A stretch of 64,000 bases of DNA from JANPCX01 sp966211815 (GCA_966211815.1 CBIHOD010000011.1:12339-76338); one strand, 5' to 3'. Positions 54,178 to 63,047 are shown, numbered from the stretch's first letter. Notes: a model not told the origin generated them from the letters alone. A program made the numbers and translations.

Positions 54178-54183
54178 ATTATA
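54178..54183 (-). promoter_or_regulatory. Candidate -10 element for the rpsP operon
   Basis: TATAAT on the minus strand, about 210 bases before rpsP. No convincing -35 is found at 16-18 bp. The overlapping plus-strand TATAAA (54180-54185) could serve the divergent acetyltransferase gene instead. Confidence 0.35.
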
Positions 54184-54235
54184 AACTCAGTGATTGCCCC
54201 GCCGCCAGTTGATCGCTCCACGAAGGCCCATCCGA

Positions 54236-54787
54236 ATGCCCACCGCTGCCTCCGCACCGACCGTCCTACGTCCCAGCACCCCGCAAGACATCTCCGCCAT
54301 GGCCGAGATCTACGGCTGGCATGTCCTGAACGGCACCGGGACTTTCGAACTGGAAGCGCCCGACGCCGCCGAAATCGGCAAGCGCCGCGACGGCGTGCTC
54401 GCCAACGGGTGGCCCTGGCTGGTCGCCGAGGTGGACGGGCAGGTGCTGGGCTTCGCCTACGCGAACGCTTTCCGCCCCCGCCGGGCCTACCGTTTCTGCG
54501 TGGAGGACTCCATCTACCTGGCGCCGCAAGCCTCGGGCAAGGGGCTGGGCCGCCTGCTGCTGGCCGAGCTGATCGGCCGGTGCGAAGCCCGCGGCGCCCG
54601 GCAGATGCTGGCCGTGATCGGCGATTCGGCCAATGCCGCGTCGATCGGCGTGCACCGCGCGCTCGGCTTCGAACACACCGGCGTCCTGAAATCCGCCGGC
54701 TGGAAATTCGGCGCCTGGCGCGATGTGGTGCTGATGCAGCGTGCGCTGGGGCGAGGCGACGGCCGGCCGCCCGCGGAAGGGGCCTGA
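54236..54787 (+). CDS. GNAT acetyltransferase, phosphinothricin-acetyltransferase-like
   Basis: A 183-residue GNAT enzyme. The acetyl-CoA pyrophosphate loop is in QASGKGLGRLLLAELI; the pattern MAEIYGWHVLNGTGTFELEA and SANAASIGVHRALGFEHTGV resembles the PAT/YncA branch, which acetylates small amino-acid-like compounds. The ATG at 54236 is taken as start. It is divergent from rpsP and 3 bp from the next gene. Confidence 0.9.
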   Translation: MPTAASAPTVLRPSTPQDISAMAEIYGWHVLNGTGTFELEAPDAAEIGKRRDGVLANGWPWLVAEVDGQVLGFAYANAFRPRRAYRFCVEDSIYLAPQASGKGLGRLLLAELIGRCEARGARQMLAVIGDSANAASIGVHRALGFEHTGVLKSAGWKFGAWRDVVLMQRALGRGDGRPPAEGA

Positions 54788-54790
54788 GCC

Positions 54791-55246
54791 ATGGCTGCCG
54801 ACGGCGGCGTCAAGTCCAAGACCCTGGCCACCTGGATCGCCCTGGTGGGCGGCTGCCTCGGCCTGCACCGCTTCTATTTGCACGGCTTCGGCGACCGGTG
54901 GGGCTGGCTCCACCCGCTGCCGAGCCTGGCCGGCTGGATCGGCGTGCAGCGCATGCAGACCCTCGGGCAGGACGACCGGCTGGCCTGGGTGCTGATCCCG
55001 TGCCTGGGGTTGATGATCGCCATCGCGGCCTTCACCGCCATCCTCTACGGCCTGACGCCCGACGAGAAATGGAACGCCAGGTACAACGCCGGCCGCGCGG
55101 CGCCCGCCAGCGGCTGGGCCGCGGTGATCGGCGTGGTGCTCTCGCTCGTGATCGGCGGCAGTGCGCTGATGGCCACGATCGCGTTCAGCGCCCAGCGCTA
55201 CTTCGAGAATCAGGCGATGCTGGAGCAGCAGCGGCAACCCCGGTAG
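54791..55246 (+). CDS. TM2-domain-like small membrane protein
   Basis: A 151-residue protein with three hydrophobic segments: about 12-30, 64-86 and 106-130. The segment KTLATWIALVGGCLGLHRFY is the TM2 signature (lysine, hydrophobic helix, Gly-Leu-His-Arg-Phe-Tyr). The function of bacterial TM2 proteins is unknown. It follows the acetyltransferase closely on the same strand. Confidence 0.8.
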   Translation: MAADGGVKSKTLATWIALVGGCLGLHRFYLHGFGDRWGWLHPLPSLAGWIGVQRMQTLGQDDRLAWVLIPCLGLMIAIAAFTAILYGLTPDEKWNARYNAGRAAPASGWAAVIGVVLSLVIGGSALMATIAFSAQRYFENQAMLEQQRQPR

Positions 55247-55267
55247 GCCGGCGGGCGCCCGCCCCCT

Positions 55268-55624
55268 TCAGCTGCGGAAGATGAAATAGACCGCCCCGAC
55301 CAGGCAGAGCCCGGCCCAGATGAAGTCGGTCTTGAAGGGCTGGTTCATGTAGACCATCGCGAAGGGCACGAAGACTGCCAGCGTGATGACCTCCTGCATG
55401 ATCTTCAGTTGCGCCAGGCCGATGCCGCTGGCGAAGCCGATGCGGTTGGCCGGCACCTGCAGCAGGTATTCGAACAGCGCGATGCCCCAGCTCACCAGAG
55501 CGGCGACCAGCCAGGGTTTGTTCGCCAGGTCCTTCAAGTGGCCGTACCAGGCGAATGTCATGAAGATGTTGGACAGGATCAGCAGTCCCACGGTCTGGAC
55601 GGGCGCGGACAAAGGGATGTTCAT
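55268..55624 (-). CDS. DUF486 small multidrug-resistance-like membrane protein
   Basis: A 118-residue protein with four hydrophobic helices, matching DUF486 (NIFMTFAWYGHLKDL, PANRIGFASGIGLAQLKIMQ). The fold resembles small DMT-superfamily transporters; the substrate is unknown. The ATG at 55624 overlaps the folK stop by four bases. Confidence 0.9.
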   Translation of the reverse strand: MNIPLSAPVQTVGLLILSNIFMTFAWYGHLKDLANKPWLVAALVSWGIALFEYLLQVPANRIGFASGIGLAQLKIMQEVITLAVFVPFAMVYMNQPFKTDFIWAGLCLVGAVYFIFRS

Positions 55625-56157
55625 GGTCGGAGTCTTTCCGGGAGTCGTTCGATGGTTTGTTCCGGCAGGGCGGCGAGCAGCGCCGCCGCGGCGCCGTGTC
55701 CCGGGATGCGGGCCAGGGGGTCGAGCTCGGACAGCGGCGCCAGCGCGAAGGCGCGCAGGTGCAGGCGCGGGTGGGGCAGCAGGAGGTCCGGCGTGTCGAG
55801 CACGGCGTCGCCGTGCAGGAGCAGGTCCAGGTCGAGCGTCCGGGGCGCGTTGCGGTAGGGCCGCTCGCGCCCGTGCCGCCTTTCGATGGCGAGAAGCTGG
55901 CCCAGCAGCGCATGCGGCGCCAGCCGGGTGTCCAGGGCCGCCACCGCATTGAGGAAATCGGGCCCTTGCGCTTGCAGCGGCGCGCTGCGGTAGAGGCTGG
56001 AGCCCCCGTGCCACGCCGTGTCCGGAAGGGCGCCGAGCGCGGCGGCGGCCTCCAGGAGGGCGCGGCGCGCATCGCCCAGGTTGGCGCCCAGGCCGACGTA
56101 GGCGCGCACCCAGCCGTCGCCGGACCGGGCTGCCGCGCTGGGGTTGTCGCCCGGCAC
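55621..56157 (-). CDS. folK: 2-amino-4-hydroxy-6-hydroxymethyldihydropteridine pyrophosphokinase FolK
   Basis: A 178-residue HPPK that transfers pyrophosphate from ATP to hydroxymethyl-dihydropterin in folate synthesis. The family motifs are VGLGANLGDARRALLEA, SSLYRSAPL, the magnesium site in NAPRTLDLDLLL and LLLPHPRLHLRAFALAPL. The start is a GTG at 56157, 9 bp after the pcnB stop on the same strand. Confidence 0.95.
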   Translation of the reverse strand: MPGDNPSAAARSGDGWVRAYVGLGANLGDARRALLEAAAALGALPDTAWHGGSSLYRSAPLQAQGPDFLNAVAALDTRLAPHALLGQLLAIERRHGRERPYRNAPRTLDLDLLLHGDAVLDTPDLLLPHPRLHLRAFALAPLSELDPLARIPGHGAAAALLAALPEQTIERLPERLRP

Positions 56158-56166
56158 CGGAGAGCC

Positions 56167-57768
56167 TCAGCCGGCGGCGGTCGTGTCGGAAGGGGCGCCC
56201 TGCCCTTGGGCTTCGCCGGGCGCGGAGGCGCCGGCCGAGGCCGGTTTGCGGCGCCGGCGGCGGCGTTTCTTGGGAGCGTCGTCGGCCGAGGCGGTGAAAG
56301 GCGCTTCCTCGTCGCCCTCCGCCGGGTCGGCGGCCTGCGCGCGTCGCGGGCCGGCGGCCGGCTTGTCCTTGGCCGGTTTGGGCTGGGCTTTCTGCTGCTC
56401 GCGCGCGAGGTCCATCAGGGCACGGCGCTCTTCGTCGTCGCCCAGGGAAAAGTCTTCCCACCACTCGGCCAGCTCCACCGGCAGCTCGCCGACGTCGGCG
56501 CGCAGGCGCAGGAAATCGAAGCCGGCGCGGAACCGCGGCTGCTCGACCAGGCTGAACGGCGTGCTGCCCATGCGACGCTCGAACCGCGGCTGCATCATCC
56601 AGATCTCGCGCATGTCGGCGCCGAGCTTGCCGCGGCCGGATATGTCGCCGATGCGCGCGTCGAAGACGGCGTCCACCGCCTGCTGCAGCGCCGGGAACGG
56701 CGCCTCCCCGCGCTGGCGCAGCTGAGCCCACTTGGCCTGCACGTCGTGCCAGAGCATGCAGGCCAGCATGAAGCTGGGCGCCACGGGCTTGCCTTCGCCG
56801 ACGCGGCGGTCGGTGTCGGCCAGGGCCAGCTCGATGAAACGGCGGCGCGGGCTGCCCTCGGCGGCGTGCACGAGGATGGGGTCGAGCAGCGGGAAGACGC
56901 CTTTGTCCAGGCCCTGCTTGCGAAGCTCCTGCAGGCTGGCCAGCGAATGGCCCGTCTGCAGCAGCTTGATGAGTTCGTCGAACAGGCGGGACTGAGGCAC
57001 GTTCTCGAGCAGCGCCGACATCTCCCGGATCGGCTCTCGCGTCTTGGGCTCGATCTCGAAACCGAGCTTGGCGGCGAAACGCACGACGCGGATGATGCGC
57101 ACCGGGTCCTCGCGGTAGCGGGTCCTGGGGTCGCCGATCATGCGCAGCAGCTTCTTGCGCGCGTCCTGGATGCCCTTGTGGTAGTCGACGACGATCTGCC
57201 GCTGCGGGTCGTAGTACATCGCGTTGACGGTGAAGTCGCGCCGCGCCGCGTCGTCGATCTGCGGCCCCCAGACGTTGTCGCGCAGCACGCGGCCCTCGGC
57301 GTCGACCGCGTGGGTCTTGCCGGCCAGGTCGGACTTGGACGTCTTCTCGTTGCCGCTGACCTGGCTGGCGCTGGCCGGGTCGACGATGGCGCGGAAGGTG
57401 GAGACCTCGATCACTTCGTGCTCGCGGCCGCGGCCGTAGACCACGTGCACGATGCGGAAGCGCCGGCCGATGATGAAGGCGCGGCGGAACAGCGCCTTGA
57501 CCTGCTCGGGCGTGGCGTTGGTGGCCACGTCGAAGTCCTTCGGGCGCAGGCCCAGCAGCAGGTCGCGCACCGCGCCGCCCACGATGTAGGCCTCGAAGCC
57601 GGCTTCCGCCAGGGTCTGCACCACCTTGACCGCGCGGTCGTCGACGAGCGACAGGTCGATCGCGTGCTCGCTCAGCGGCACTTCGACGCGCTTGCCCAGC
57701 GGGGACGACTTGCCCCCCGCTTCGCCGGCGGCCTTGCCCAGCAGTTTGTCGATGAACTTCTTGATCAT
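56167..57768 (-). CDS. pcnB: Poly(A) polymerase I PcnB
   Basis: A 533-residue class II nucleotidyltransferase adding 3' poly(A) tails that promote RNA decay. The catalytic core has AYIVGGAVRDLLLGLRPKDF followed by DVATNATPEQV; RRFRIVHVV and TVNAMYYDP are also typical of bacterial poly(A) polymerases. A basic tail of arginines near the C-terminus (KKRRRRRRKP) favours PcnB over CCA-adding enzyme. The ATG at 57768 gives the start MIKKFIDKLLGK. It lies next to folK as in many proteobacteria. Confidence 0.94.
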   Translation of the reverse strand: MIKKFIDKLLGKAAGEAGGKSSPLGKRVEVPLSEHAIDLSLVDDRAVKVVQTLAEAGFEAYIVGGAVRDLLLGLRPKDFDVATNATPEQVKALFRRAFIIGRRFRIVHVVYGRGREHEVIEVSTFRAIVDPASASQVSGNEKTSKSDLAGKTHAVDAEGRVLRDNVWGPQIDDAARRDFTVNAMYYDPQRQIVVDYHKGIQDARKKLLRMIGDPRTRYREDPVRIIRVVRFAAKLGFEIEPKTREPIREMSALLENVPQSRLFDELIKLLQTGHSLASLQELRKQGLDKGVFPLLDPILVHAAEGSPRRRFIELALADTDRRVGEGKPVAPSFMLACMLWHDVQAKWAQLRQRGEAPFPALQQAVDAVFDARIGDISGRGKLGADMREIWMMQPRFERRMGSTPFSLVEQPRFRAGFDFLRLRADVGELPVELAEWWEDFSLGDDEERRALMDLAREQQKAQPKPAKDKPAAGPRRAQAADPAEGDEEAPFTASADDAPKKRRRRRRKPASAGASAPGEAQGQGAPSDTTAAG

Positions 57769-57782
57769 GTGAGGCGTGCCGG

Positions 57783-58463
57783 TCAGGCGAATAAGTACAG
57801 TTCGCGCCAGCCGCGCTCCTGGGCGACGGCTTTGAGCGCGGCGGACGGGTTGGTCGCCACCGGGTCGGTGGCGCGCTCCAGCAGCGGCAGGTCGTTGGTC
57901 GAGTCGCTGTAGACGCTGATGCGCTGGAAGTCGCCCCAGCCCAGGCCGTCCCGCGAGAGCCACTGCGAGACGCGTTCGACCTTGCCTTCGCGGTAGCTCG
58001 GCACCCCGTCGATGCGGCCCGTGATGGTACCGCCTGCGCCGCGCTCCAGGCGCACGGCGATCAGCGCTCCGATGCCCAGCGCCCCGGCGATCGGCGCCGT
58101 GACGAAGTCATTCGTGGCGGTCACCAGCGCCACGCGGTCGCCGCGGTCCTGGTGGCTTTTCACCAGGTCCAGGGCGCTCGGGCGCAGCGCGGGAAGGATG
58201 ACCTCGGCCATGAATTCCGACTGCGCCTGGGCCAGCTCGGCGGCGCCGCGCGAGCGCAGCGGCGCGGTGGCGAAGGCGACATAGGCGTGGATGTCGAGGC
58301 TGCCCGCCTTGTACTGCTCGAAGAAGGCGTCGTTGCCGCGCTTGAAGGCGACCGGGTCGACCCAGGCCTTGCGCACCATGAACTCGCCCCAGGCGTGGTC
58401 GGAGTCGAGCGGCAGCAGCGTGTCGTCGAGGTCGAAAAGGCAGAGGTTCTTCGGTGAGCTCAT
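57783..58463 (-). CDS. HAD-superfamily (subfamily IB) phosphatase
   Basis: A 226-residue SerB-like HAD hydrolase. The nucleophile motif is LCLFDLDDTLLP, the second motif is ALVTATNDF, and YSDSTNDLPLLE supplies the magnesium aspartates. Helical cap residues about 20-95 fit the IB group. Candidate substrates include phosphoserine or histidinol phosphate; the sequence alone does not decide. Its start overlaps the hda stop by four bases and it precedes pcnB by 14 bp. Confidence 0.9.
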   Translation of the reverse strand: MSSPKNLCLFDLDDTLLPLDSDHAWGEFMVRKAWVDPVAFKRGNDAFFEQYKAGSLDIHAYVAFATAPLRSRGAAELAQAQSEFMAEVILPALRPSALDLVKSHQDRGDRVALVTATNDFVTAPIAGALGIGALIAVRLERGAGGTITGRIDGVPSYREGKVERVSQWLSRDGLGWGDFQRISVYSDSTNDLPLLERATDPVATNPSAALKAVAQERGWRELYLFA

Positions 58464-59161
58464 GCCGCGGCACCGCCGTTTTCCTCGGCCAGCATCTTCT
58501 TGAGCAGCGGCACAGTGACGTGGCGCTTGTGCGAAAGGGCGAACTCGTCGAGCCGGTCCAGCAGTTGCATGAGGTTCTTCAAGTCGCGTTCGAAATGGGT
58601 GAGCAGGTGGTTCATGACGTCGTCGGAAAGGAAGATGCCGCGGCGGTCGGCTTCCTGGCGCACGGCGGCGCGGGTTTCAGCCTCGCTCAGGGGCGACAGG
58701 GCCAGCACGTGCCCCCAGCCCAGGCGGGTGCGCAGGTCGTCGCGCAGCGGCAAGTCCACCGGCGGCAGGCGCCCCGCGGCGGCCAACAGCAACCCGCGGG
58801 CGGTGGCCTCGACGAACAGCGCGAAAGCCGCCTGTTGCTGGTCGGCGTCGAAGCGGTCGCATCCGTCCAGCAGGATCAGCGACCAGGATTCATCGAAGGC
58901 CCAGGGAGCCGGGTCGGCGGCCGAGAAGAAGCCCAACTGGGCGCCCTCCTCCCGCCATCGCCGCGCCAGCGCCTTGAGCAGGTAGGTCTTGCCGGTGCCC
59001 ATGCCGCCCCAAAGGTAGATCGGCGCGGGCTGCTGGCCGGCGCGGGCCTGTTTGGGGCTCAGGGCCTTGAGGTGGGAAAGCGCCAGGGTGTTGGAGCCGG
59101 GCAGCATGTCGTCCAGGCCCAGCGTCGAATCCAGGCCCAGGCTCAGCGGGATTTGCTTCAT
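58460..59161 (-). CDS. hda: DnaA regulatory inactivator Hda
   Basis: A 233-residue DnaA-like AAA+ ATPase without a DNA-binding domain, which with the sliding clamp stimulates ATP hydrolysis by DnaA. The N-terminal MKQIPLSLGL is a clamp-binding motif. Walker A GGMGTGKTYLLKAL, Walker B LILLDGCDRF and an arginine-bearing sensor follow. The ATG at 59161 overlaps the stop of a small upstream frame, and its stop overlaps the HAD gene start, so the genes are tightly coupled. Confidence 0.95.
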   Translation of the reverse strand: MKQIPLSLGLDSTLGLDDMLPGSNTLALSHLKALSPKQARAGQQPAPIYLWGGMGTGKTYLLKALARRWREEGAQLGFFSAADPAPWAFDESWSLILLDGCDRFDADQQQAAFALFVEATARGLLLAAAGRLPPVDLPLRDDLRTRLGWGHVLALSPLSEAETRAAVRQEADRRGIFLSDDVMNHLLTHFERDLKNLMQLLDRLDEFALSHKRHVTVPLLKKMLAEENGGAAA

Positions 59162-59391
59162 TCTCGGAACAGGTTGCTCTCTACGTGGACGCGCCGCGGC
59201 CACCGCATCGCCACGGCACGGGTGGGCAAGGCGATCGGCAAGCCGGCGAAACCGATGGGAACGCCCGACGGCACCGCCGGGTCGGCGACGGCCGAACTGG
59301 CCAGGGTTTGGCGTTGCGCGGGCGTGAGGTTCATGGGGGTGCGGGGAGGTGGTTGCCCGGAAGCTGCGGCGATGTTAGGCCAAGCATCCAT
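59158..59391 (-). CDS. Small 77-residue frame wedged between sirB1 and hda
   Basis: The ATG at 59391 overlaps the sirB1 stop by one base (TGATG) and the stop overlaps the hda ATG by four bases (ATGA). This spacing is typical of translationally coupled genes and is unlikely by chance at both ends. The product (begins MDAWPNIAAASGQPPPRTP, ends RRVHVESNLFRE) is Pro/Ala-rich with no domain I recognise, no clear membrane segment and no cysteine. A second ATG at 59334 would give 58 residues. Whether the frame is translated is unproven. Confidence 0.45.
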   Translation of the reverse strand: MDAWPNIAAASGQPPPRTPMNLTPAQRQTLASSAVADPAVPSGVPIGFAGLPIALPTRAVAMRWPRRVHVESNLFRE

Positions 59392-60284
59392 CAGGCCTGC
59401 GGGCCGCCGCCGGCGCGCAGGGCCGCCAGCCGGGCGCGCAGTTCATCCACGGAAGCGTCCCCGCCCTGCACGCCGATTTCGTCCAGGTAGGCCTGCAGGT
59501 CTTCCGCCGCCTGCTGCTTCAGGCCGAGGGCCTCCAGCGCGGTGGCGCGGTCGCGGCGCTCCTCGGCGGCGTCCGGCAGCAGCGCCACCAGCCGGTGGGA
59601 CACGCCCAGCAGCGCTTTCCAGTCCTGCGCGGCGGAGTGGATCTCCTTCAGGTTGCGCAAGGCGCGGGCCAGGATGTCGCGCGCGCCGGCGGGCCGCAGG
59701 AAGAACTCCAGCGGGATCTGCGCCCGCTCCAGCTCGGAATGCTGGCGCTTGTAGGGCGCCAGCATCTCTTCGAGCGTCTCCCTGTCGAGCGACCGTCCGG
59801 TGAACGGGTCGATCACCACCTCGCCGCGCTGCTCGCCATGGCTGAGGTTGACCTTCACGAGGAAATGCCCGGGGAATGAGACGCCGCGCGCCCGCAGGCC
59901 GATGTGCTGGGCGATCTCGACATAGAGCAGCGCCAGCGTGATCGGAATGCCGCGCCGGGTGCGCAGCACCTGGTGCACATGGCTGTTGGCCGGGTCGTAG
60001 TAGTTGTTCAGGTTGCCGGCGAAGCCCAGCTCCTGGAAGAAATAGTGGTTCAGGCGCTGAAGCTTGTGCAGGCTCGGCGCGTCGGCGGGCAGGCGCTGGC
60101 GCAGGGTCTGCGCGAGGGAATCCACCTCGGCCAGCACCGCCTGGATGTCCAGCCGCGGTTCGGCGTCCTGGGCGATGGCCGCCGCCGCCTCCAGCAGCGG
60201 CAATCCGGCGTCGCGCGCAACCAGGGTGCGGAAATAGTCCAGCGCCGACGGGGCGTCCTGGGGCCAGAGTTGCGGAGTTGCCAT
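59391..60284 (-). CDS. SirB1-family transglutaminase-like/TPR protein
   Basis: A 297-residue protein of the SirB1 group: an N-terminal transglutaminase-like region (LNHYFFQELGFAGNLNNYYD, GIPITLALLYVEIAQHIGLR) and a C-terminal TPR-like helical part (DWKALLGVSHRLVALLPD and later). The canonical catalytic cysteine is not evident in the ITLALLY stretch, so it is probably a non-enzymatic member. The function is unclear; SirB1 was named for invasion-gene regulation in Salmonella. The ATG at 60284 is the homology start. Confidence 0.88.
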   Translation of the reverse strand: MATPQLWPQDAPSALDYFRTLVARDAGLPLLEAAAAIAQDAEPRLDIQAVLAEVDSLAQTLRQRLPADAPSLHKLQRLNHYFFQELGFAGNLNNYYDPANSHVHQVLRTRRGIPITLALLYVEIAQHIGLRARGVSFPGHFLVKVNLSHGEQRGEVVIDPFTGRSLDRETLEEMLAPYKRQHSELERAQIPLEFFLRPAGARDILARALRNLKEIHSAAQDWKALLGVSHRLVALLPDAAEERRDRATALEALGLKQQAAEDLQAYLDEIGVQGGDASVDELRARLAALRAGGGPQA

Positions 60285-60349
60285 ACGGGAAGAATCGAGT
60301 GCGTCCTGTGATGCCTGGAAGATCGCCCGGCCGGGCGGCCGGGGCCGCC

Positions 60350-61909
60350 TCAGTTTGCCTGACGCCGGAAATCGCGCAGCCTCAGGCCCGCCAGCCACAG
60401 CGCCGCGCCATAGACCGCCGCGGCCGCGGCCAGCGTGCCCAGCAGGACGGCCAGTCGCAGCAGCGGCTCGGGCTTCATGCCGATCCAATCGAAATGCAAG
60501 GCCGAAAACGCCAGCACGCCGCCCAGCAGCGCGGTGGCGGCGACGACCTTCGCGGAAAAAAGCAACCAGCCCGGCGACGGCCGGTACAGCCCGGCCCGGC
60601 GCAGCCCGGTGAAAAGCCACAGCGCGTTCAGCCAGGCGCCCAACCCGATCGACCAGGCCAGCCCCGAGAACCCCAGCCGCGGCACCAGCAGCATGTTCAA
60701 CAGCTGCGTGCACGCCAGCACCGCGACGGCGATCTTCACGGGCGTGCGGATGTCTTGCCGCGCGTAGAAGCCGGGCGCCAGGATCTTCACCGCGATCAGG
60801 CCCAGCAGGCCCACCCCGTAGCCGCGCAAGGCGCCCGTCGTTTGCGCCACGTCGACGGCGGAGAAGGTCTTGTAGTGGTAGAGCCCGGCCACCAGGGCCT
60901 CCGGGAAGACCAGCAGCGCCACCGCGCAGGGCAGCGCCAGCAGCAGCGTCAGGCGCAAGCCCCAGTCGAGCAGCCCGGAGTAAGCGGCGGCGTCGGACTT
61001 GGCCTGCGCGGCCGACAGCTGCGGCAGCAGCACCACGCCCAGCGCCACGCCGAGCAGGCCGGTCGGGAATTCCATCAGCCGGTCGGCGTAGGTGAGCCAG
61101 GACACCGCGCCCACGCCGGCGTGCGAGGCGATCTGGGTGTTGATCAGCAGCGACAACTGCGCCACCGACACGCCCAGCAGCGCCGGCGCCATCTGGCGCA
61201 GCACCTTGCCCACGCCCGGGTGCCGCCAGGCCGCCACCAACGCCGCCGGCAGCAGGCCGATGCGCGGCAGGCACCCGATGCGCGCCAGCGCCGGCCCCTG
61301 GACCAGCAATTGCAGCAGGCCGCCCAGCATCACGCCGGTGGCCAGGGCGTAGATGGGCTCGATGCCCGAGCGCCCGAACCACGGCGCCAGCCCCCAGGCG
61401 CAGCCGATGACCGACAGGTTGAGGAGCACCGGCGTGGCCGCCGGCACGGCGAAATGCTTCCAGGTGTTCAGGATGCCGGCCGACAGCGCCACCAGCGACA
61501 TGCAGCCGATGTAAGGGAACATCCAGCGCGTCATCAGCACGGCGCCGTCGAACTCCGCCAGGCCGGAAGCCATCACCCAGACCAGCGCGGGCGCGGCCAG
61601 CACGCCGGCCACGCAGGTCAGCAGCAGCGCCCAGGCCAGCACGGTGGCCACGGCGTCGACCAGGCGGCGGGTGGCGTGGTCGCCGTCCACCGCGCGGGAC
61701 TGCGCCAGGAGCGGCACGAAAGCCTGGGAAAACGCGCCCTCGGCGAAAAGCCGGCGCAGCAGGTTGGGGATGCGGAAGGCGACCTGGAAAGCGTCCGTCC
61801 AGGCGCTGGCGCCGAACATCGAGGCCAGAAGCTGTTCCCGCACCAGCCCGGTGACGCGGGACAAGAGCGTCAACAGGGAAACCATGGAAGCCGCGCGCAG
61901 GATGTTCAT
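60350..61909 (-). CDS. murJ: Lipid II flippase MurJ
   Basis: A 519-residue MOP-superfamily membrane protein that moves lipid II across the inner membrane for peptidoglycan synthesis. About 13-14 hydrophobic helices are visible. The start NILRAASMVSLLTLLSRVTG followed by LVREQLLASMFGAS and the segment RRLFAEGAFSQAFVPLL are diagnostic. The ATG at 61909 is the family start. It is divergent from rpsT, the usual arrangement in betaproteobacteria; a minus-strand TATAAT at 62024-62029 may be its -10. Confidence 0.96.
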   Translation of the reverse strand: MNILRAASMVSLLTLLSRVTGLVREQLLASMFGASAWTDAFQVAFRIPNLLRRLFAEGAFSQAFVPLLAQSRAVDGDHATRRLVDAVATVLAWALLLTCVAGVLAAPALVWVMASGLAEFDGAVLMTRWMFPYIGCMSLVALSAGILNTWKHFAVPAATPVLLNLSVIGCAWGLAPWFGRSGIEPIYALATGVMLGGLLQLLVQGPALARIGCLPRIGLLPAALVAAWRHPGVGKVLRQMAPALLGVSVAQLSLLINTQIASHAGVGAVSWLTYADRLMEFPTGLLGVALGVVLLPQLSAAQAKSDAAAYSGLLDWGLRLTLLLALPCAVALLVFPEALVAGLYHYKTFSAVDVAQTTGALRGYGVGLLGLIAVKILAPGFYARQDIRTPVKIAVAVLACTQLLNMLLVPRLGFSGLAWSIGLGAWLNALWLFTGLRRAGLYRPSPGWLLFSAKVVAATALLGGVLAFSALHFDWIGMKPEPLLRLAVLLGTLAAAAAVYGAALWLAGLRLRDFRRQAN

Positions 61910-62059
61910 CGGTCTGGGCCCTGGGGCGCAGGGGGTCGGCAAGGAATCGGCAAGGAATCGGCGAAAGGCAGGCGCGGCATCCGGGGGAATCGAATAGAAA
62001 CCGGCTGAGGAAAAAGAGCGGCGATTATAGGGATCGCACCGGGAACGGCCCCCGCAATA

Positions 62060-62088
62060 TTGCAACCCCGACCGCGGCACGCTATAAT
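62060..62088 (+). promoter_or_regulatory. rpsT promoter
   Basis: TTGCAA (62060-62065), a 17-bp spacer and a perfect TATAAT (62083-62088) form a near-consensus sigma-70 promoter. Transcription would begin near 62095, giving a leader of about 80 bases before the rpsT ATG. Confidence 0.85.
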
Positions 62089-62173
62089 CGCGGTCTTTGC
62101 CCATACTCCTGGAAACCGGTCCCGAAAATCAAGGGACTCTCATAGGACCCCATTCAAGGGAAATCGACACAGC

Positions 62174-62476
62174 ATGGCCACCTCCTCCAAAGCCAAGAAA
62201 AAGACCGTTCGCATCGCCTCTGGCCGCAAGCGCGTCCGCCAAGACGTCAAGCTCAACGCCGCCAACACCGCGCTGCGCTCGAAGTTCCGCACCGTGATCA
62301 AGAACGTGCAGAAGGCCGTTCTGACGGGCGACAAGGCCAAGGCCACCGAACTCTTCGCCACCGCCCAAAGCGTGATCGACTCCGTGGCCGACAAGGGCCT
62401 GTTCCACAAGAACAAAGCGGCTCGCCACAAGAGCCGCCTGTCCGCCAAGGTCAAGGCGCTCGCCGCCCAAGCCTGA
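62174..62476 (+). CDS. rpsT: 30S ribosomal protein S20
   Basis: A 100-residue, lysine-rich S20. The sequence MATSSKAKKKTVRIASGRKR and the central NTALRSKFRTVIKNVQKAV match the family; it ends HKSRLSAKVKALAAQA. It is a single-gene unit between a strong promoter and a strong terminator. Confidence 0.98.
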   Translation: MATSSKAKKKTVRIASGRKRVRQDVKLNAANTALRSKFRTVIKNVQKAVLTGDKAKATELFATAQSVIDSVADKGLFHKNKAARHKSRLSAKVKALAAQA

Positions 62477-62495
62477 GTTTCCAGGGGCAAAGAAG

Positions 62496-62527
62496 AAAGG
62501 GCTCGCATCGCGGGCCCTTTTTGTTTT
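62496..62527 (+). terminator. Terminator after rpsT
   Basis: AAAGGGCTCGC ATC GCGGGCCCTTT forms an 11-bp stem with one G-T pair, followed by further T-rich sequence, 20 bp after the rpsT stop. Confidence 0.92.
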
Positions 62528-62602
62528 CCAGCCGGTGAACAACCGGGGCCCTGCCCTCGCTCTCGCCCGCGCGCGGCTCGCCGGCGCGGATGTCGCCGGG
62601 GA

Positions 62603-62941
62603 TCACTCGGGCTGCGGCTTGCCCGGCGGGACTTCGGGCAGCAGGCAGGCTTCGGCGACCTGCAGCTTGTTGTCCCGCGCGAAATTCATGACGAAGTCCC
62701 AGGCCATGGGTTCTAGCTCGCGCAGCTGCTCGTTGACGATGACGCACTTGATGCCGTTGATGACGCGCGGCACGCAATAAGGCGAATAACCTATGTAGGC
62801 GCCGATGCCGCCTTTGGCGCCGCCCGGCCTGAAGCACGACATGGCCCCCGCGAGGCGTTCCGACCAGTCGCTCGGCCGGAATGTTTTCCCGTCCAGGGTC
62901 ACACCCTGGATGAAGACTTCTCTGGGTTTGGCATTGGTCAT
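62603..62941 (-). CDS. DUF3579 family protein
   Basis: A 112-residue cytoplasmic protein matching DUF3579: REVFIQGVTLDGKTFRPSDW, then CFRPGGAKGGIGAYIGYSPY and MAWDFVMNFARDN. The function is unknown, but the gene regularly lies beside argD in Comamonadaceae, as here. Start at 62941. Confidence 0.9.
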   Translation of the reverse strand: MTNAKPREVFIQGVTLDGKTFRPSDWSERLAGAMSCFRPGGAKGGIGAYIGYSPYCVPRVINGIKCVIVNEQLRELEPMAWDFVMNFARDNKLQVAEACLLPEVPPGKPQPE

Positions 62942-63023
62942 GCAGGCTGTCGTTCGGGCGGTCGTGTGTGACGGAGTGGCGCGGCGTCGCGAGGGTGGAT
63001 TGTGCCGCGCCTGGCCTCGACAC

Positions 63024-63047
63024 GCCGGGCATGGCCCCATGCCCGGC
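63024..63047. repeat. Perfect inverted repeat in the DUF3579-argD gap
   Basis: GCCGGGCATGG CC CCATGCCCGGC, an 11-bp perfect stem. It would fall in the 5' leader of DUF3579 if the promoter at 63071-63099 is used, or could be an operator for the divergent genes. Confidence 0.55.
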
